Origin: Thalassospiraceae bacterium LMO-JJ14
GTDB taxonomy: Bacteria; Pseudomonadota; Alphaproteobacteria; Rhodospirillales; Casp-alpha2
Direction of reading: 5' to 3'
Assembly: GCA_021555105.2 (NCBI GenBank)
Contig: CP134604.1
Span: 1,364,001-1,428,000, forward strand
Length of the DNA stretch: 64,000 nucleotides
This document shows positions 8,526 through 16,979 of this stretch, piece by piece (position 1 is the stretch's first letter; every line of letters begins with the position of its first letter). Both the position numbers and the translations under genes were made by a program. The notes under the pieces were generated by a model. It did no database searches, was not told where the DNA came from, and saw only the letters and a program-made list of their open reading frames with translations.

Positions 8526-8850
8526 ATGCTGAACGAGAGCCATTCACGGATATTGAATGCCGCGGCCCGGCTGTATCGTGAACGGGGGATTGAGACGACG
8601 AGCGTCTGCGAGGTTACGATAGCTGCCGATATGACTCATGGGGGGGGGCTATCGGCACTTCACCTTAAAAGACGATCTAACGGCGGCAGTCATCGAACAT
8701 TCGGTCAGCGCTTGGACAAGAACCTTGGATGGGCTCATTGCCGAACATGTCGGCGACGAAGGGGTGCGGGCATATGTCGAAATGTATTTGTCGGTAGAGC
8801 ACATCGCGGACCCAGGCAAGGGATGCCCTATTGCCGCTTTGGCTCACTAA
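8526..8850 (+). pseudogene. TetR-family regulator, frameshifted and truncated
   Basis: The first 39 residues (SHSRILNAAARLYRERGIETTS...AADMTHGG) are a normal TetR helix-turn-helix start. They run into a tract of nine G (8640-8648), after which the TetR continuation YRHFTLKDDLTAAVIEHS is found in the next frame. Eight G would restore one frame. The second part continues as a TetR core (YVEMYLSVEHIADPGKGCPIAALAH) and meets TAA at 8848-8850, where related proteins go on for about 80 more residues. So there are two lesions: a homopolymer frameshift and loss of the C-terminal half. The tract could be a sequencing error or a slippage switch; the early stop argues for real decay. Confidence 0.75.
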
Positions 8851-8928
8851 GCGGAGAAGCTAATAGGTGGCTGGTTAGATTTCTGCAATACATAATCGCG
8901 CAGATTCACAACGCCCACCAAATCTGGA

Positions 8929-10104
8929 TTAATTCGCCGGTTTTTCGGCTTCGGCCGGGAACATTTCCGGCATCGCCTGTTTGAAGGCATCGCGGGCCTT
9001 GATAGCCTTTGGATATCCCCGTTCGGCGGCACGGTTGATCCAGTCGAAGGCCGTCTTCAGGTCCTGCGCCACACCTTTGCCCTCGTAATACAGGAAACCG
9101 AGGTTGTATTGCGCCTGGGTATGGCCGCTTTCGGCCGCGCGCTCGAACCACTTTGCCGCGTTGGCAAAATCCTGTCCGCCGGTCTGGCCTGTATAGTTCA
9201 TGATCCCGAGGTTGTATTGCGCGCCGACATGACCGGCTTCGCCGGCTTTCATGAAGAACTGCGCCGCCTTGCCGAAATTCTGCTCGACGCCGTCTCCGTT
9301 ATAGTATTTCAGGCCTTGCTGATAATCGGCCTCGCCGGGGCGCTGTTCTTCGGCAGCGGGTGGCGGTGGGGGAGCGTCGGTTGGCGCAGCTTCGCTGCTT
9401 GCGGGCAGGGATGCCTGTTCGCCCATGGCGGCGGGCTCGGCTGGCGGCTGCTCTGTTGTGGCGGCGCCATGTTGTGCATCCGGCATGCTTCCCGCCAGCG
9501 GCTGTTCACTGACGGCAGTGACCGGTACGGGGGCGGGTGCCCCTTCCATCGCGGGGGTGCCGTTGCCGATTGCAGACATCGCGGGAGCGGCGTTCATCGG
9601 TTCGGTGGGCGCAGCTTCGGGCTTGGCCGTTGCGGGTGCTGTTGATGCCATTTCAGTGGGCGTAGTTTCCGGCATCGTTGCGGGCATGGGGGGCACAGCC
9701 GCAGGTTTATCGGCCGGCATTCCCGGTTTTGCCTCGTTGGCAGGCATGCGTGTGATATTTTCCGGCGGCGGAGGAATACGCATCACGACGCGTGGCGTGC
9801 GGTTGGTTGGGGAAAAATTCATGATGTCGTTAATTTTTGTCCGGAACCAATAGACAAAGGTATCGCTTTTCTCGCTGACCGTATCGATCGTGTCGTGTTT
9901 GATGCCGAGCAGCGTATCGGCCGCACCGCCTGTCGTATTTTTGATCAGCTCGTCATCAAGCACCAGCACGGCAACATAGGTCAGTGCCGAAAGTCCCAGC
10001 AAGCTGAGGATCAGGTACTTGGCGATTTTCTCGATCACATTGTTTCCGTTCGAAAAAGTGCGAATCTGCAGATAAGCGTAGCCGCCTTTTGAAACAGTTT
10101 CCAT
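8929..10104 (-). CDS. Membrane-anchored Sel1-repeat protein
   Basis: A 391-residue protein with one N-terminal transmembrane segment (about 30-50, YLILSLLGLSALTYVAVLVL), a long proline/alanine/glutamate-rich linker (about 105-255), and a C-terminal Sel1-like repeat domain. Three repeats are visible: QQGLKYYNGDGVEQN..., YNLGIMNYTGQTG... and YNLGFLYYEGKGVAQD..., each ending in a KAGEAGH/RAAESGH/RAAERGY helix. Sel1 domains are protein-interaction scaffolds, and this one should face the periplasm. The linker probably spans the envelope. No enzyme signature; partner unknown. Divergent from the parvulin gene, with a 108-base shared upstream region. Confidence 0.82.
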   Translation of the reverse strand: METVSKGGYAYLQIRTFSNGNNVIEKIAKYLILSLLGLSALTYVAVLVLDDELIKNTTGGAADTLLGIKHDTIDTVSEKSDTFVYWFRTKINDIMNFSPTNRTPRVVMRIPPPPENITRMPANEAKPGMPADKPAAVPPMPATMPETTPTEMASTAPATAKPEAAPTEPMNAAPAMSAIGNGTPAMEGAPAPVPVTAVSEQPLAGSMPDAQHGAATTEQPPAEPAAMGEQASLPASSEAAPTDAPPPPPAAEEQRPGEADYQQGLKYYNGDGVEQNFGKAAQFFMKAGEAGHVGAQYNLGIMNYTGQTGGQDFANAAKWFERAAESGHTQAQYNLGFLYYEGKGVAQDLKTAFDWINRAAERGYPKAIKARDAFKQAMPEMFPAEAEKPAN

Positions 10105-10212
10105 AGCCTCGGTAAATTCGTGGACAGCGATCCTTGTAACTCATTCGCAGATGCGCTACGCACCCCAGCGAGAAATAAAGACAAGACGGAATTCCTTGAT
10201 ATGGAGAGTATG

Positions 10213-10512
10213 ATGTCCGACCAAATCCGTGCCTCGCATATTCTGGTGTCGACCGACACCCGCAGCAAAGATGATGCAAAAGCGGAATCCGAAGCGCTGC
10301 ACAAAAAAATTTCCGACGGCGCCGATTTTGCCGATATCGCGCGGGAAGCTTCCGATTGCCCTTCTGGAAAGAGTGGCGGCGATCTGGGGCAATTCGGGCG
10401 CGGCGTCATGGTACCTGAATTCGAACAGGCGGCCTTTGATCTTGAGGTTGGTGCGCTTAGCGGCCTGGTTGAAACCGATTTCGGTTACCACCTGATTCTG
10501 CGGACGGAATAA
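10213..10512 (+). CDS. Small parvulin-type peptidyl-prolyl isomerase
   Basis: A 99-residue single-domain parvulin (PpiC-like), catalysing cis-trans isomerisation of X-Pro bonds. Almost the whole protein is the catalytic domain: RASHILV start, then FADIAREASDCPSGKSGGDLGQFGRGVMVPEFEQAAFDL, and the ending TDFGYHLILRTE. The two active-site histidines (ASHILV and GYHLI) and the Cys/Asp position (SDCPS) are present. No signal peptide, so it should be cytoplasmic. The start at 10213 was chosen because GGAGA ends six bases upstream; ATG codons at 10201 and 10210 are alternatives. Confidence 0.93.
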   Translation: MSDQIRASHILVSTDTRSKDDAKAESEALHKKISDGADFADIAREASDCPSGKSGGDLGQFGRGVMVPEFEQAAFDLEVGALSGLVETDFGYHLILRTE

Positions 10513-10533
10513 TCCCCGGCGTTTACTTGCGGA

Positions 10534-10908
10534 TTATGTGATTACAGGGGCGTCCGGTTGATACTGGCCGTCCCTGTCTTCTATCTCGAGAACCCAGATG
10601 TCCGGGTCGTTCTTGACCCGGCGTTCGATATATTGCTCCACATCAGGGTCGGGTATCGGTTCGGCGCCGTTGCGCGACATCCAGACCTGACGGCCTTCGG
10701 CGTCACGCGACTGCGATAGCAGCACGGAACTCCCGTCCAGCCGGTCGAGACGGATCAGAATGCTGCCGGCATCCGGATCGCCACGGCGGCGCACCACGGC
10801 GGGAAGCGCCATAATGCCACACATCCGGATTTGCGCCGATACCCAGATCGACGCCTTAACTCTCGGTTCTTCCAAGGAATTTCCCCATACCGGCCAAAAC
10901 GGATGCAT
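10534..10908 (-). CDS. DUF1491 family protein
   Basis: A 124-residue protein matching the alphaproteobacterial DUF1491 family: PRVKASIWVSAQIRMCG near the start, VVRRRGDPDAGSILIRLDRLDGSSVLLSQSRDAEG in the middle, and NDPDIWVLEIEDRDGQY at the end. Function unknown. Relatives normally start just before the EPRVKASIWV block, so the first 15 residues may be untranslated; a TTG codon precedes EEPRV. It converges on the parvulin gene with a 21-base gap. Confidence 0.8.
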   Translation of the reverse strand: MHPFWPVWGNSLEEPRVKASIWVSAQIRMCGIMALPAVVRRRGDPDAGSILIRLDRLDGSSVLLSQSRDAEGRQVWMSRNGAEPIPDPDVEQYIERRVKNDPDIWVLEIEDRDGQYQPDAPVIT

Positions 10909-11009
10909 CGACGACTACCCAGTGTGACTCGCATACCGTAATTCACTATAATATCAGTAGATGGACGGCTCAATCTGCACGGTAAGTGTGCTTTCGGAGT
11001 TGAGGCGCA

Positions 11010-13283
11010 TTGGTCTTTGAAGAAGACAAAGTACCCCGAAAACTGCGTAGCGAAGCGGAAGATATTTCGCGCTTCCGCGACTATGCCGATGCCGATGCGG
11101 ACTGGTTCTGGGAACTCGATCCGAATTATCGCTTCGCTATTGTTTCAATGCGCCGTGAGGGGCGGTCCTCGGTTCGCGAATTCGACCTCCTTGGAAAAAC
11201 GCCTTGGGAATTCGCCGATGCGGATCCTGACAGTGATCATGAATGGGCTGCGTTCGTCGACAGACTCCAACGCCGTGAGTCATTTCGCGATTTTCGGATA
11301 TCGTTACGCCAGAAGTCCGGCGGCCTCGTTTATTGGCGCCTCAGCGGCAAACCCGTTCTGGGCGCTGATGGCATGTTTTTTGGTTACCGCGGGATCGCCA
11401 CGGACGAGACCGTGGATGCGATCCGCCGCACCCAGCAGGAAACTCTCGCCGCCGATTATCAGCTGACACTGGAATCCATGAGTGAGGGCGTGGCGTATTT
11501 TGACGACCGCCAGCGCCTCAGTTTCACCAATCCGGCATTCAGGAATCTGTTGCCGTTGCCGAGTGAGCTCTTTCAGGTCGGGACCAGCTACAGCAATTTG
11601 ATCGCGTGTCTGGCGCCGTTGATTTCCGAAGACCGCCGTAAGGCGTCGCAAATTCGCCGTGTCCTTGGTCATGGTTTGATCGATTGGCATTTTCAGGATG
11701 GCCGTAAACTTGGCGGTGAGATGCGGGCCCTGCCGTCGGGACGGTACATCTTGGTCGTCAACGAGGTTGCCGAGGCCACGGGGGCTGGTGCTCAACCGAA
11801 GGGCGGCCTTTTTTATGATACGCTTGAGGTCTCCAAGCAGGCATTCATAACGCTTGTGAGAGGTACGGTTGTTTTCGCCAATCAGGCGGCGGCGGATACA
11901 TTCGGTTGCTCAATCGGTGAAATGCTGGGCCGCAAGGTTTGGGATTTCATTCATCCCGATGACCGTGAACGCTTGGATCACTTCAACGCCGACAAGCACA
12001 ACGGGATGAATGCCCCGGAATCCTCTAAGGCACAGGCAATTCGCGCCGATGGTGAAAATTTGTGCCTGGAATTTTTTGTGTACGACGGCCTATGGAACGG
12101 CCAGCAGGCGACGCAGGTATTTATGCAGGACCGCACGGCAGAGCAGCTTGCCGAACAGGCGCTGATCGGCAGTGAGCAGAAATACAGAAACCTGATCGAT
12201 GGCTCCATTCAGGGCATGTTCGTGCACCACGATTGGGAAATCCTCTATGCCAACGATACGGCGGCACAGATTTTCGGTTACGAAGTGGATGACTTCATTG
12301 GCCGTAGCGTTCTCGATCTTGTTTCGCCGCAAGAGCGCGGCGTGATTGCGGACATCCGCCGGCGTCGTCTTGCCGGTGACCAGGATGTGCCTGAACGATA
12401 TGAATTTTCAGGTGTACAGGCCAATGGCTCGAAAGTCGTTGTGGAGATTTTTTCAAGGCTTGTGGAATGGGAAGGTCATACGGCCATCCAGGCGACGCTG
12501 ATGGATATTACGCGGCGCCGGGAAATCGAACAGAATCTCATCACCGCCAAGGAAGCCGCGGAAAAGGCGGACCGTTCGAAAACGGAATTTCTCGGCAATA
12601 TGTCACACGAACTGCGTACGCCGCTGAACGCCATCATCGGATTTTCACAGTTGATCCGGGACAAGATCATGGGCGATCTGAATCCGCATTATGTCGATTA
12701 TGCGGGCTCGATCCATGCATCGGGGATGCATCTTCTGGAAGTCGTCAATGATCTGCTGGATGTCGCTTCCATCGAAAGCGGGGCGATGGTGTTGAGTGAG
12801 GACGATGTCGAACTGGCGGTCGTGATCAGGTCCTGTGAACGAATGCTGCGTACCCGTGTGCAAAAGGCTGAGCTTTTGATCTCGGTGGATATTTCTGAAA
12901 AGGGAATGTCGGTGCGGGGTGATCCAAGGCGGTTGAAGCAGATTCTCATCAACCTCGTCAATAATGCCATCAAGTTCACACGTCCCGGCGGGCATATCAT
13001 CGTGCGTGCCTATCATAACGACATCGGCGAGCCGGTTCTGGAAGTTGAAGACAGCGGTATCGGAATTTCCAAAGAGGACCAGAAGATCATCTTCGATGCG
13101 TTCATTCGCGTAAAATCAGCCTTTGTCAGCGAACGCGAAGGCACCGGTCTTGGTCTGCCGCTTGTGCATGCCCTGACGGAACTGCACGGGGGGCGCATTA
13201 CACTGGAAAGCGCCATCGGCAAGGGGACGAAAATCGCCGTAATTCTGCCGAAAGAGCGCATGTTGCGGACGGGATTCAGATAA
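11010..13283 (+). CDS. Multi-PAS sensor histidine kinase
   Basis: A 757-residue soluble hybrid-free kinase; no transmembrane segment is seen. Four PAS-type domains in order: about 15-130 (DADWFWELDPNYRF), 145-250, 268-385 (FVFANQ-like AAADTFGCSIGEMLGRKVWDFIHPDDR) and 388-505 (YANDTAAQIFGYEVDDFIGRSVLDLV). Then HisKA with phosphoacceptor His533 in NMSHELRTPLNAIIGF, and HATPase_c with NLVNNAIKFT (N box), DSGIGI (G1) and GTGLGLPLV (G2). No cognate response regulator lies next to it. The start is a TTG with GAGG just upstream; there is no better ATG until well into the first PAS domain. A terminator follows. Confidence 0.93.
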   Translation: MVFEEDKVPRKLRSEAEDISRFRDYADADADWFWELDPNYRFAIVSMRREGRSSVREFDLLGKTPWEFADADPDSDHEWAAFVDRLQRRESFRDFRISLRQKSGGLVYWRLSGKPVLGADGMFFGYRGIATDETVDAIRRTQQETLAADYQLTLESMSEGVAYFDDRQRLSFTNPAFRNLLPLPSELFQVGTSYSNLIACLAPLISEDRRKASQIRRVLGHGLIDWHFQDGRKLGGEMRALPSGRYILVVNEVAEATGAGAQPKGGLFYDTLEVSKQAFITLVRGTVVFANQAAADTFGCSIGEMLGRKVWDFIHPDDRERLDHFNADKHNGMNAPESSKAQAIRADGENLCLEFFVYDGLWNGQQATQVFMQDRTAEQLAEQALIGSEQKYRNLIDGSIQGMFVHHDWEILYANDTAAQIFGYEVDDFIGRSVLDLVSPQERGVIADIRRRRLAGDQDVPERYEFSGVQANGSKVVVEIFSRLVEWEGHTAIQATLMDITRRREIEQNLITAKEAAEKADRSKTEFLGNMSHELRTPLNAIIGFSQLIRDKIMGDLNPHYVDYAGSIHASGMHLLEVVNDLLDVASIESGAMVLSEDDVELAVVIRSCERMLRTRVQKAELLISVDISEKGMSVRGDPRRLKQILINLVNNAIKFTRPGGHIIVRAYHNDIGEPVLEVEDSGIGISKEDQKIIFDAFIRVKSAFVSEREGTGLGLPLVHALTELHGGRITLESAIGKGTKIAVILPKERMLRTGFR

Positions 13284-13406
13284 TTTTTCCACTTTAGATC
13301 CCTGATCCAAAAGAATTTTCATAAAAATCTGCAAGGTTGTGACCGGGGTCACTGTGAAAAGCGTTAACCATCGCTATGTTGACGATGATATTCACTTCTT
13401 CTCCTT

Positions 13407-13436
13407 CACCGGGCCGACGGGTCCGGTGTTTTTTTT
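13407..13436 (+). terminator. Rho-independent terminator after kinase gene
   Basis: Nine-pair stem (13407-13415 with 13420-13428, one G-T pair, GACG loop) followed by eight T (13429-13436). It ends transcription of the histidine kinase 124 bases after its stop and overlaps the stop codon region of the convergent amidohydrolase gene by two bases. Confidence 0.85.
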
Positions 13437-14595
13437 ATGCCGGTGCGGCGATGACACGGCCGGCTTTGATCAGGGTCCGGTGCGCCGGTCTCGACACGAC
13501 CGCGTCTGCGACGTTTTCAGCATCGATCAAAACCAGATCCGCCCGGCACCCGAGGCCGGGGCCATGTCTGTCCAGACCCATCACCCGCGCGCCGCCCTGC
13601 GTAGACATTTCGAGGGCGAAAGCGAGTTCGTCATCGCGCCGGTAGTTTGAGCGATAGGCGAGCAACATGGCGCGCTCGAGCATGTCGGCATTGCCGAACG
13701 GCGTCCAGACATCGCGGACACCGTCGGAACCGGCAGCGGCCCGGATATTTCGTGTGCGCATTTCATCGAGCGGCGGAAACGGTTTGTACCCGGGCGCAGA
13801 GGTGATCACGGCAACGTCGAGTGCGGCGATCCGGTCCATCAACGACTGCATGCGGGATTCGCTGACCATGCCGATGCAAAATCCGTGGCTGACCGTGACG
13901 CGTCCCTGCAGGGCATATGCATCGACCGCATCCAGAATCAGATCAAGTGTGTCCGCGCCTGTCTCGCCTTCCTCATGATGGTGAATGTCAATGCCGGCCC
14001 CGGTGCGTTCAGCGATATCGAAAATGGTCCGGATATGGGCCTTGGCATCGCCATCGATAACCTGTGGGTCTATACCCCCGACAAGATCGACGCCCAGTTT
14101 TATGGCGGTTTCCATCAGCTCGGCGGTGCCGGGGCGGCGTATGATGCCAGTCTGTGGAAAAGCGACAAGCTGAATGTCCACACGGTCCGCGTATTCGGTT
14201 TTGATGCGAAGCAGAGTTTCTACATTCGATAGCCCGAGGTCGGGGTCGATATCGACATGGCTGCGGATCGCCGCAGTGCCGTTCATCATGGCCTGAGCGA
14301 TCAGCTTTTCCGCCTGGCGGGCGGTGTCGGCGCCAAGCTCGGCCCGCGCCGTGCGTTCGTTGGCAATTTTCTCGGCCAGGCTTTTGCCTGCCGAATGTGC
14401 GCGCCAGGGCAAACCCCATAGCGTCTTGTCGAGGTGCATATGCGCATCGACGAAAGCCGGCAGCACCAGTGCACCGGCGCCGTCCAGATGATCGGCATCG
14501 TCGATGCCTTCCATGACCATGACCCCGTCGGCGATATGTATGTCGCAGGCGGCACCGCCCATGGGACGGACATTGCGAATGCTGAGGTTGTTCAT
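13435..14595 (-). CDS. Cytosine-deaminase-like amidohydrolase
   Basis: A 386-residue metal-dependent hydrolase of the amidohydrolase superfamily, closest in pattern to CodA-type deaminases. Metal ligands are visible in VDAHMHLDKTLW, SHVDIDPDLG, DIHHHEEG, VSHGFCIGM and GSDGVRDVW, in the right order. It should hydrolyse or deaminate a cyclic amide, pyrimidine or related heterocycle; the true substrate cannot be told. Start chosen at 14595 (MNNLSIRNVRPM), which has AGGAG nine bases upstream; 20 further in-frame residues upstream look untranslated. No transporter or pathway partner beside it. Confidence 0.87.
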   Translation of the reverse strand: MNNLSIRNVRPMGGAACDIHIADGVMVMEGIDDADHLDGAGALVLPAFVDAHMHLDKTLWGLPWRAHSAGKSLAEKIANERTARAELGADTARQAEKLIAQAMMNGTAAIRSHVDIDPDLGLSNVETLLRIKTEYADRVDIQLVAFPQTGIIRRPGTAELMETAIKLGVDLVGGIDPQVIDGDAKAHIRTIFDIAERTGAGIDIHHHEEGETGADTLDLILDAVDAYALQGRVTVSHGFCIGMVSESRMQSLMDRIAALDVAVITSAPGYKPFPPLDEMRTRNIRAAAGSDGVRDVWTPFGNADMLERAMLLAYRSNYRRDDELAFALEMSTQGGARVMGLDRHGPGLGCRADLVLIDAENVADAVVSRPAHRTLIKAGRVIAAPA

Positions 14596-14742
14596 AGAGC
14601 GGTTACTCCTTAATTGCACACTAACCAAACCACCGGGCACGTTCCAGCGGCACAAAACAACGTCTGTCTGCGCAGGTCGTGTCTGGATAAAACTTTTCCG
14701 GGCGTGATAGGATCACGCCGAACAACGGGGGACACCCTTCAC

Positions 14743-15207
14743 GTGAGCAGCATTCTTGAGCGGTTTTCCGACCACACCCGGCGGATTTTCTCGCGCCATC
14801 GCGGCCGGGCCTTCCTTGAAGGCGCCATGGCGGCGTCGGCGCTTGTCGCGCTGGCGGATGGCGATGCATCGCTTGAAGAGGGGGCCGAGGTCGGCCGATT
14901 GATGCGGGTTCTGGATGTGCTGCGCGATCATCACCCCGAACAGGGCGTGGAGAGCTATCTGCGTTATATCGACACGCTGCGCAAAAACCCGGCCGAGGCC
15001 GAGGATGTCCGTCAAAAGGTCAAAGCGGCCGCCGGCACGGATCTGGAAGCGGCGGCGCTGCTGGTCGTGGTCTGCCATGCGATCAGCGAGGCGGACGGTA
15101 TCGTCAGGGTAAGCGAGATAGAAGAAATCGAACGCCTTTCAAAAATGCTCGGTGTTACGGCCGAGAGCGCGATCAATCTGATCGCTCCACAAGAAACAAT
15201 CGCATAA
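14743..15207 (+). CDS. TerB-like protein
   Basis: A 154-residue, all-helical TerB-family protein. The repeated acidic helices of the family are visible: ASALVALADGDASLEEGAEVGRLMRVLDVL (about 28-58) and a second copy VVVCHAISEADGIVRVSEIEEIERLSKMLGV (about 108-140). TerB domains bind metal ions and act in stress or membrane-associated complexes, but this is a lone copy without other ter genes. The start is GTG at 14743 with GGGGG about 11 bases upstream. Ends 14 bases before the CoA-transferase gene and may be co-transcribed with it. Confidence 0.8.
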   Translation: MSSILERFSDHTRRIFSRHRGRAFLEGAMAASALVALADGDASLEEGAEVGRLMRVLDVLRDHHPEQGVESYLRYIDTLRKNPAEAEDVRQKVKAAAGTDLEAAALLVVVCHAISEADGIVRVSEIEEIERLSKMLGVTAESAINLIAPQETIA

Positions 15208-15221
15208 ATACCGGGAGAGAC

Positions 15222-16415
15222 ATGACCATGAGCGACTATCAAGGACCCTTATCGCGCTTTACCGTACTGGATCTGACGCGGGTTCGTTCGGGACCGACGG
15301 CGGTGCGTCAGTTCGCCGACTGGGGTGCCAATGTCATCAAGATCGAAGCACCTGAAGCGGTCGATACGGCCAAAGGTATGGGGGGTGCCAGAAGCGGCCC
15401 GGATTTCCAGAGCATCCACCGCAACAAGCGGTCGCTGACGCTGAATCTGAAGGAACCGGAAGCCCTCGGGATTTTTCTGAAAATGGTCGAAACCGCAGAT
15501 GTGGTGGTGGAAAACTTCCGTCCTGATGTGAAGGCACGCCTTGGCGTTGCCTATGACGACCTGAAAAAGGTCAACAAGGGGATCGTTTTGCTGTCGATCT
15601 CCGGCTTCGGCCAGGACGGTCCATACGAAAAGCGGCCCGGGTTCGACCAGATCGCCCAGGGCATGGGCGGATTGATGTCGATTACCGGCGCTCCCGGCGA
15701 AGGGCCGATGCGGGCCGGCATCCCGGTCGCCGATCTGACGGCTGGGATGTATGGCGCCATGGGCGTGCTGACGGCGCTTCTGGAGCGCGAGGTTTCGGGC
15801 GAAGGACAGTGGGTGCAGACGTCACTGTTGCAGGCCATGGTGGCGATGCTCGATTTTCAGGCGGCGCGCTATCTGATCAAGGGCGAGGTCGCGGGACAAG
15901 CCGGCAATAACCATCCGACCTCGATCCCGACCGGGGTTTTCAAGACGTCGGATGGATACATCAACATCGCCGCCGCCGGCGATCAGATGTGGGACCGCAT
16001 CTGTACCCTGTTCGGCGATGACGAGATCACCAACAATCCGGACTTCGCGACCGGCGAGTTGCGTTCTGAAAACCGAGATGCCGTCAACGCGGCGCTCGAA
16101 AAGCACACCGTCACCTTTACCTCTGACGGCTTGATCGAGGCTTTGATCGAGGCCAGTGTACCGTGCGGACCGATCAATACGATCGACAAGATTTTCGCCG
16201 ACCCGCAGGTCAATCATCTGAACCTGCGCCACCCGGTCGAAAGCAAAACACTCGGCAAGATGGATCTGCTGGCGCAGGCGGTGGTCCTGTCGCGCTTCGA
16301 TCCGCGAACCGGGATGGCAACGCCGGAACGAGGTGAGCACACGGACGATATCCTCAAGGAATACGGCTACGATGACGCACAAATCGCCGCATTCCGCGAC
16401 AAGATCGTCGTTTGA
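15222..16415 (+). CDS. CaiB/BaiF-family CoA-transferase
   Basis: Class III CoA-transferase of 397 residues, moving CoA between carboxylic acids through an aspartyl-CoA thioester. Seen: the N-terminal VLDLTRVRSGPTAVRQFADWGANVIKIE, the HRNKRSLTLNLK block, and the likely nucleophile Asp171 in IPVADLTAGMYGA. Start ATG with GGGAGAG seven bases upstream. It is followed five bases later by a hot-dog thioesterase, so the pair probably activates and releases the same acyl group. Substrate unknown: carnitine, formate/oxalate and aryl-acid relatives all share these motifs. Confidence 0.94.
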   Translation: MTMSDYQGPLSRFTVLDLTRVRSGPTAVRQFADWGANVIKIEAPEAVDTAKGMGGARSGPDFQSIHRNKRSLTLNLKEPEALGIFLKMVETADVVVENFRPDVKARLGVAYDDLKKVNKGIVLLSISGFGQDGPYEKRPGFDQIAQGMGGLMSITGAPGEGPMRAGIPVADLTAGMYGAMGVLTALLEREVSGEGQWVQTSLLQAMVAMLDFQAARYLIKGEVAGQAGNNHPTSIPTGVFKTSDGYINIAAAGDQMWDRICTLFGDDEITNNPDFATGELRSENRDAVNAALEKHTVTFTSDGLIEALIEASVPCGPINTIDKIFADPQVNHLNLRHPVESKTLGKMDLLAQAVVLSRFDPRTGMATPERGEHTDDILKEYGYDDAQIAAFRDKIVV

Positions 16416-16419
16416 ACAG

Positions 16420-16854
16420 ATGAGCGAGCACGGTTTCGACCTGACCCGGCGTGAGACGTTCAGCGATTTCACGCCGGTAACCATCCGGTTTTCCGATCAG
16501 GACAGCATGGGTCACGTCAACAATGTGTCCTTCGGGGCATATATTGAAGCGGCGCGGACCATGCTGGTTCAGGGCCTCCTTGATCAATTCGATCATCCCG
16601 ATCTGGATTTCATCCTCGCCCGCGTCGTCATCGATTACCTGCGCGAATTGCATTATCCCGGCACGGTCGACGTCGGGGCGAGGCTGATCAGGATTGGAAC
16701 GAAATCCCTGACATCCGGATATGGTGTCTTCAAGGGAGACGTATGCGTCGCGACATCGGAAAGCGTCAACGTTTTCTATGACATGAAGTCGCGTTCCTCC
16801 GTCGTGCCGCCGCTGGAAGTGCAGGAAGCGGTTCGGCGCAAAATTGCCGGATAG
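16420..16854 (+). CDS. Hot-dog fold acyl-CoA thioesterase (4HBT type)
   Basis: A 144-residue thioesterase of the 4-hydroxybenzoyl-CoA/YbgC type. The family signature is RFSDQDSMGHVNNVSFGAYIEAAR at about 21-44, including the conserved D-x-x-G-H-V-N-N with the catalytic aspartate. It hydrolyses an acyl-CoA, most likely the product of the neighbouring CoA-transferase five bases upstream. The start at 16420 is the first good ATG after that gene's stop; an in-frame region upstream overlaps the transferase and is not used. Confidence 0.9.
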   Translation: MSEHGFDLTRRETFSDFTPVTIRFSDQDSMGHVNNVSFGAYIEAARTMLVQGLLDQFDHPDLDFILARVVIDYLRELHYPGTVDVGARLIRIGTKSLTSGYGVFKGDVCVATSESVNVFYDMKSRSSVVPPLEVQEAVRRKIAG

Positions 16855-16867
16855 TGCGAATTATTCC

Positions 16868-16912
16868 GCCCGTCCTTGCATAGGAATAACAGCAAGGCGT
16901 CAACGGGCCTTT
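16868..16912 (+). terminator. Likely terminator after thioesterase gene
   Basis: Nested stem: GCCCGT (16868-16873) with ACGGGC (16903-16908) and, inside, CCTTGC (16874-16879) with GCAAGG (16892-16897), followed by CTTT. It would close the TerB/CoA-transferase/thioesterase unit and separate it from the unknown three-gene operon that starts at 16980. Confidence 0.6.
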
Positions 16913-16979
16913 GCCGTGACCACCATCGCGGGTATCCTCGCAATGGTTGAGTCATGAACAGACGGAATATGGGGCGCGG

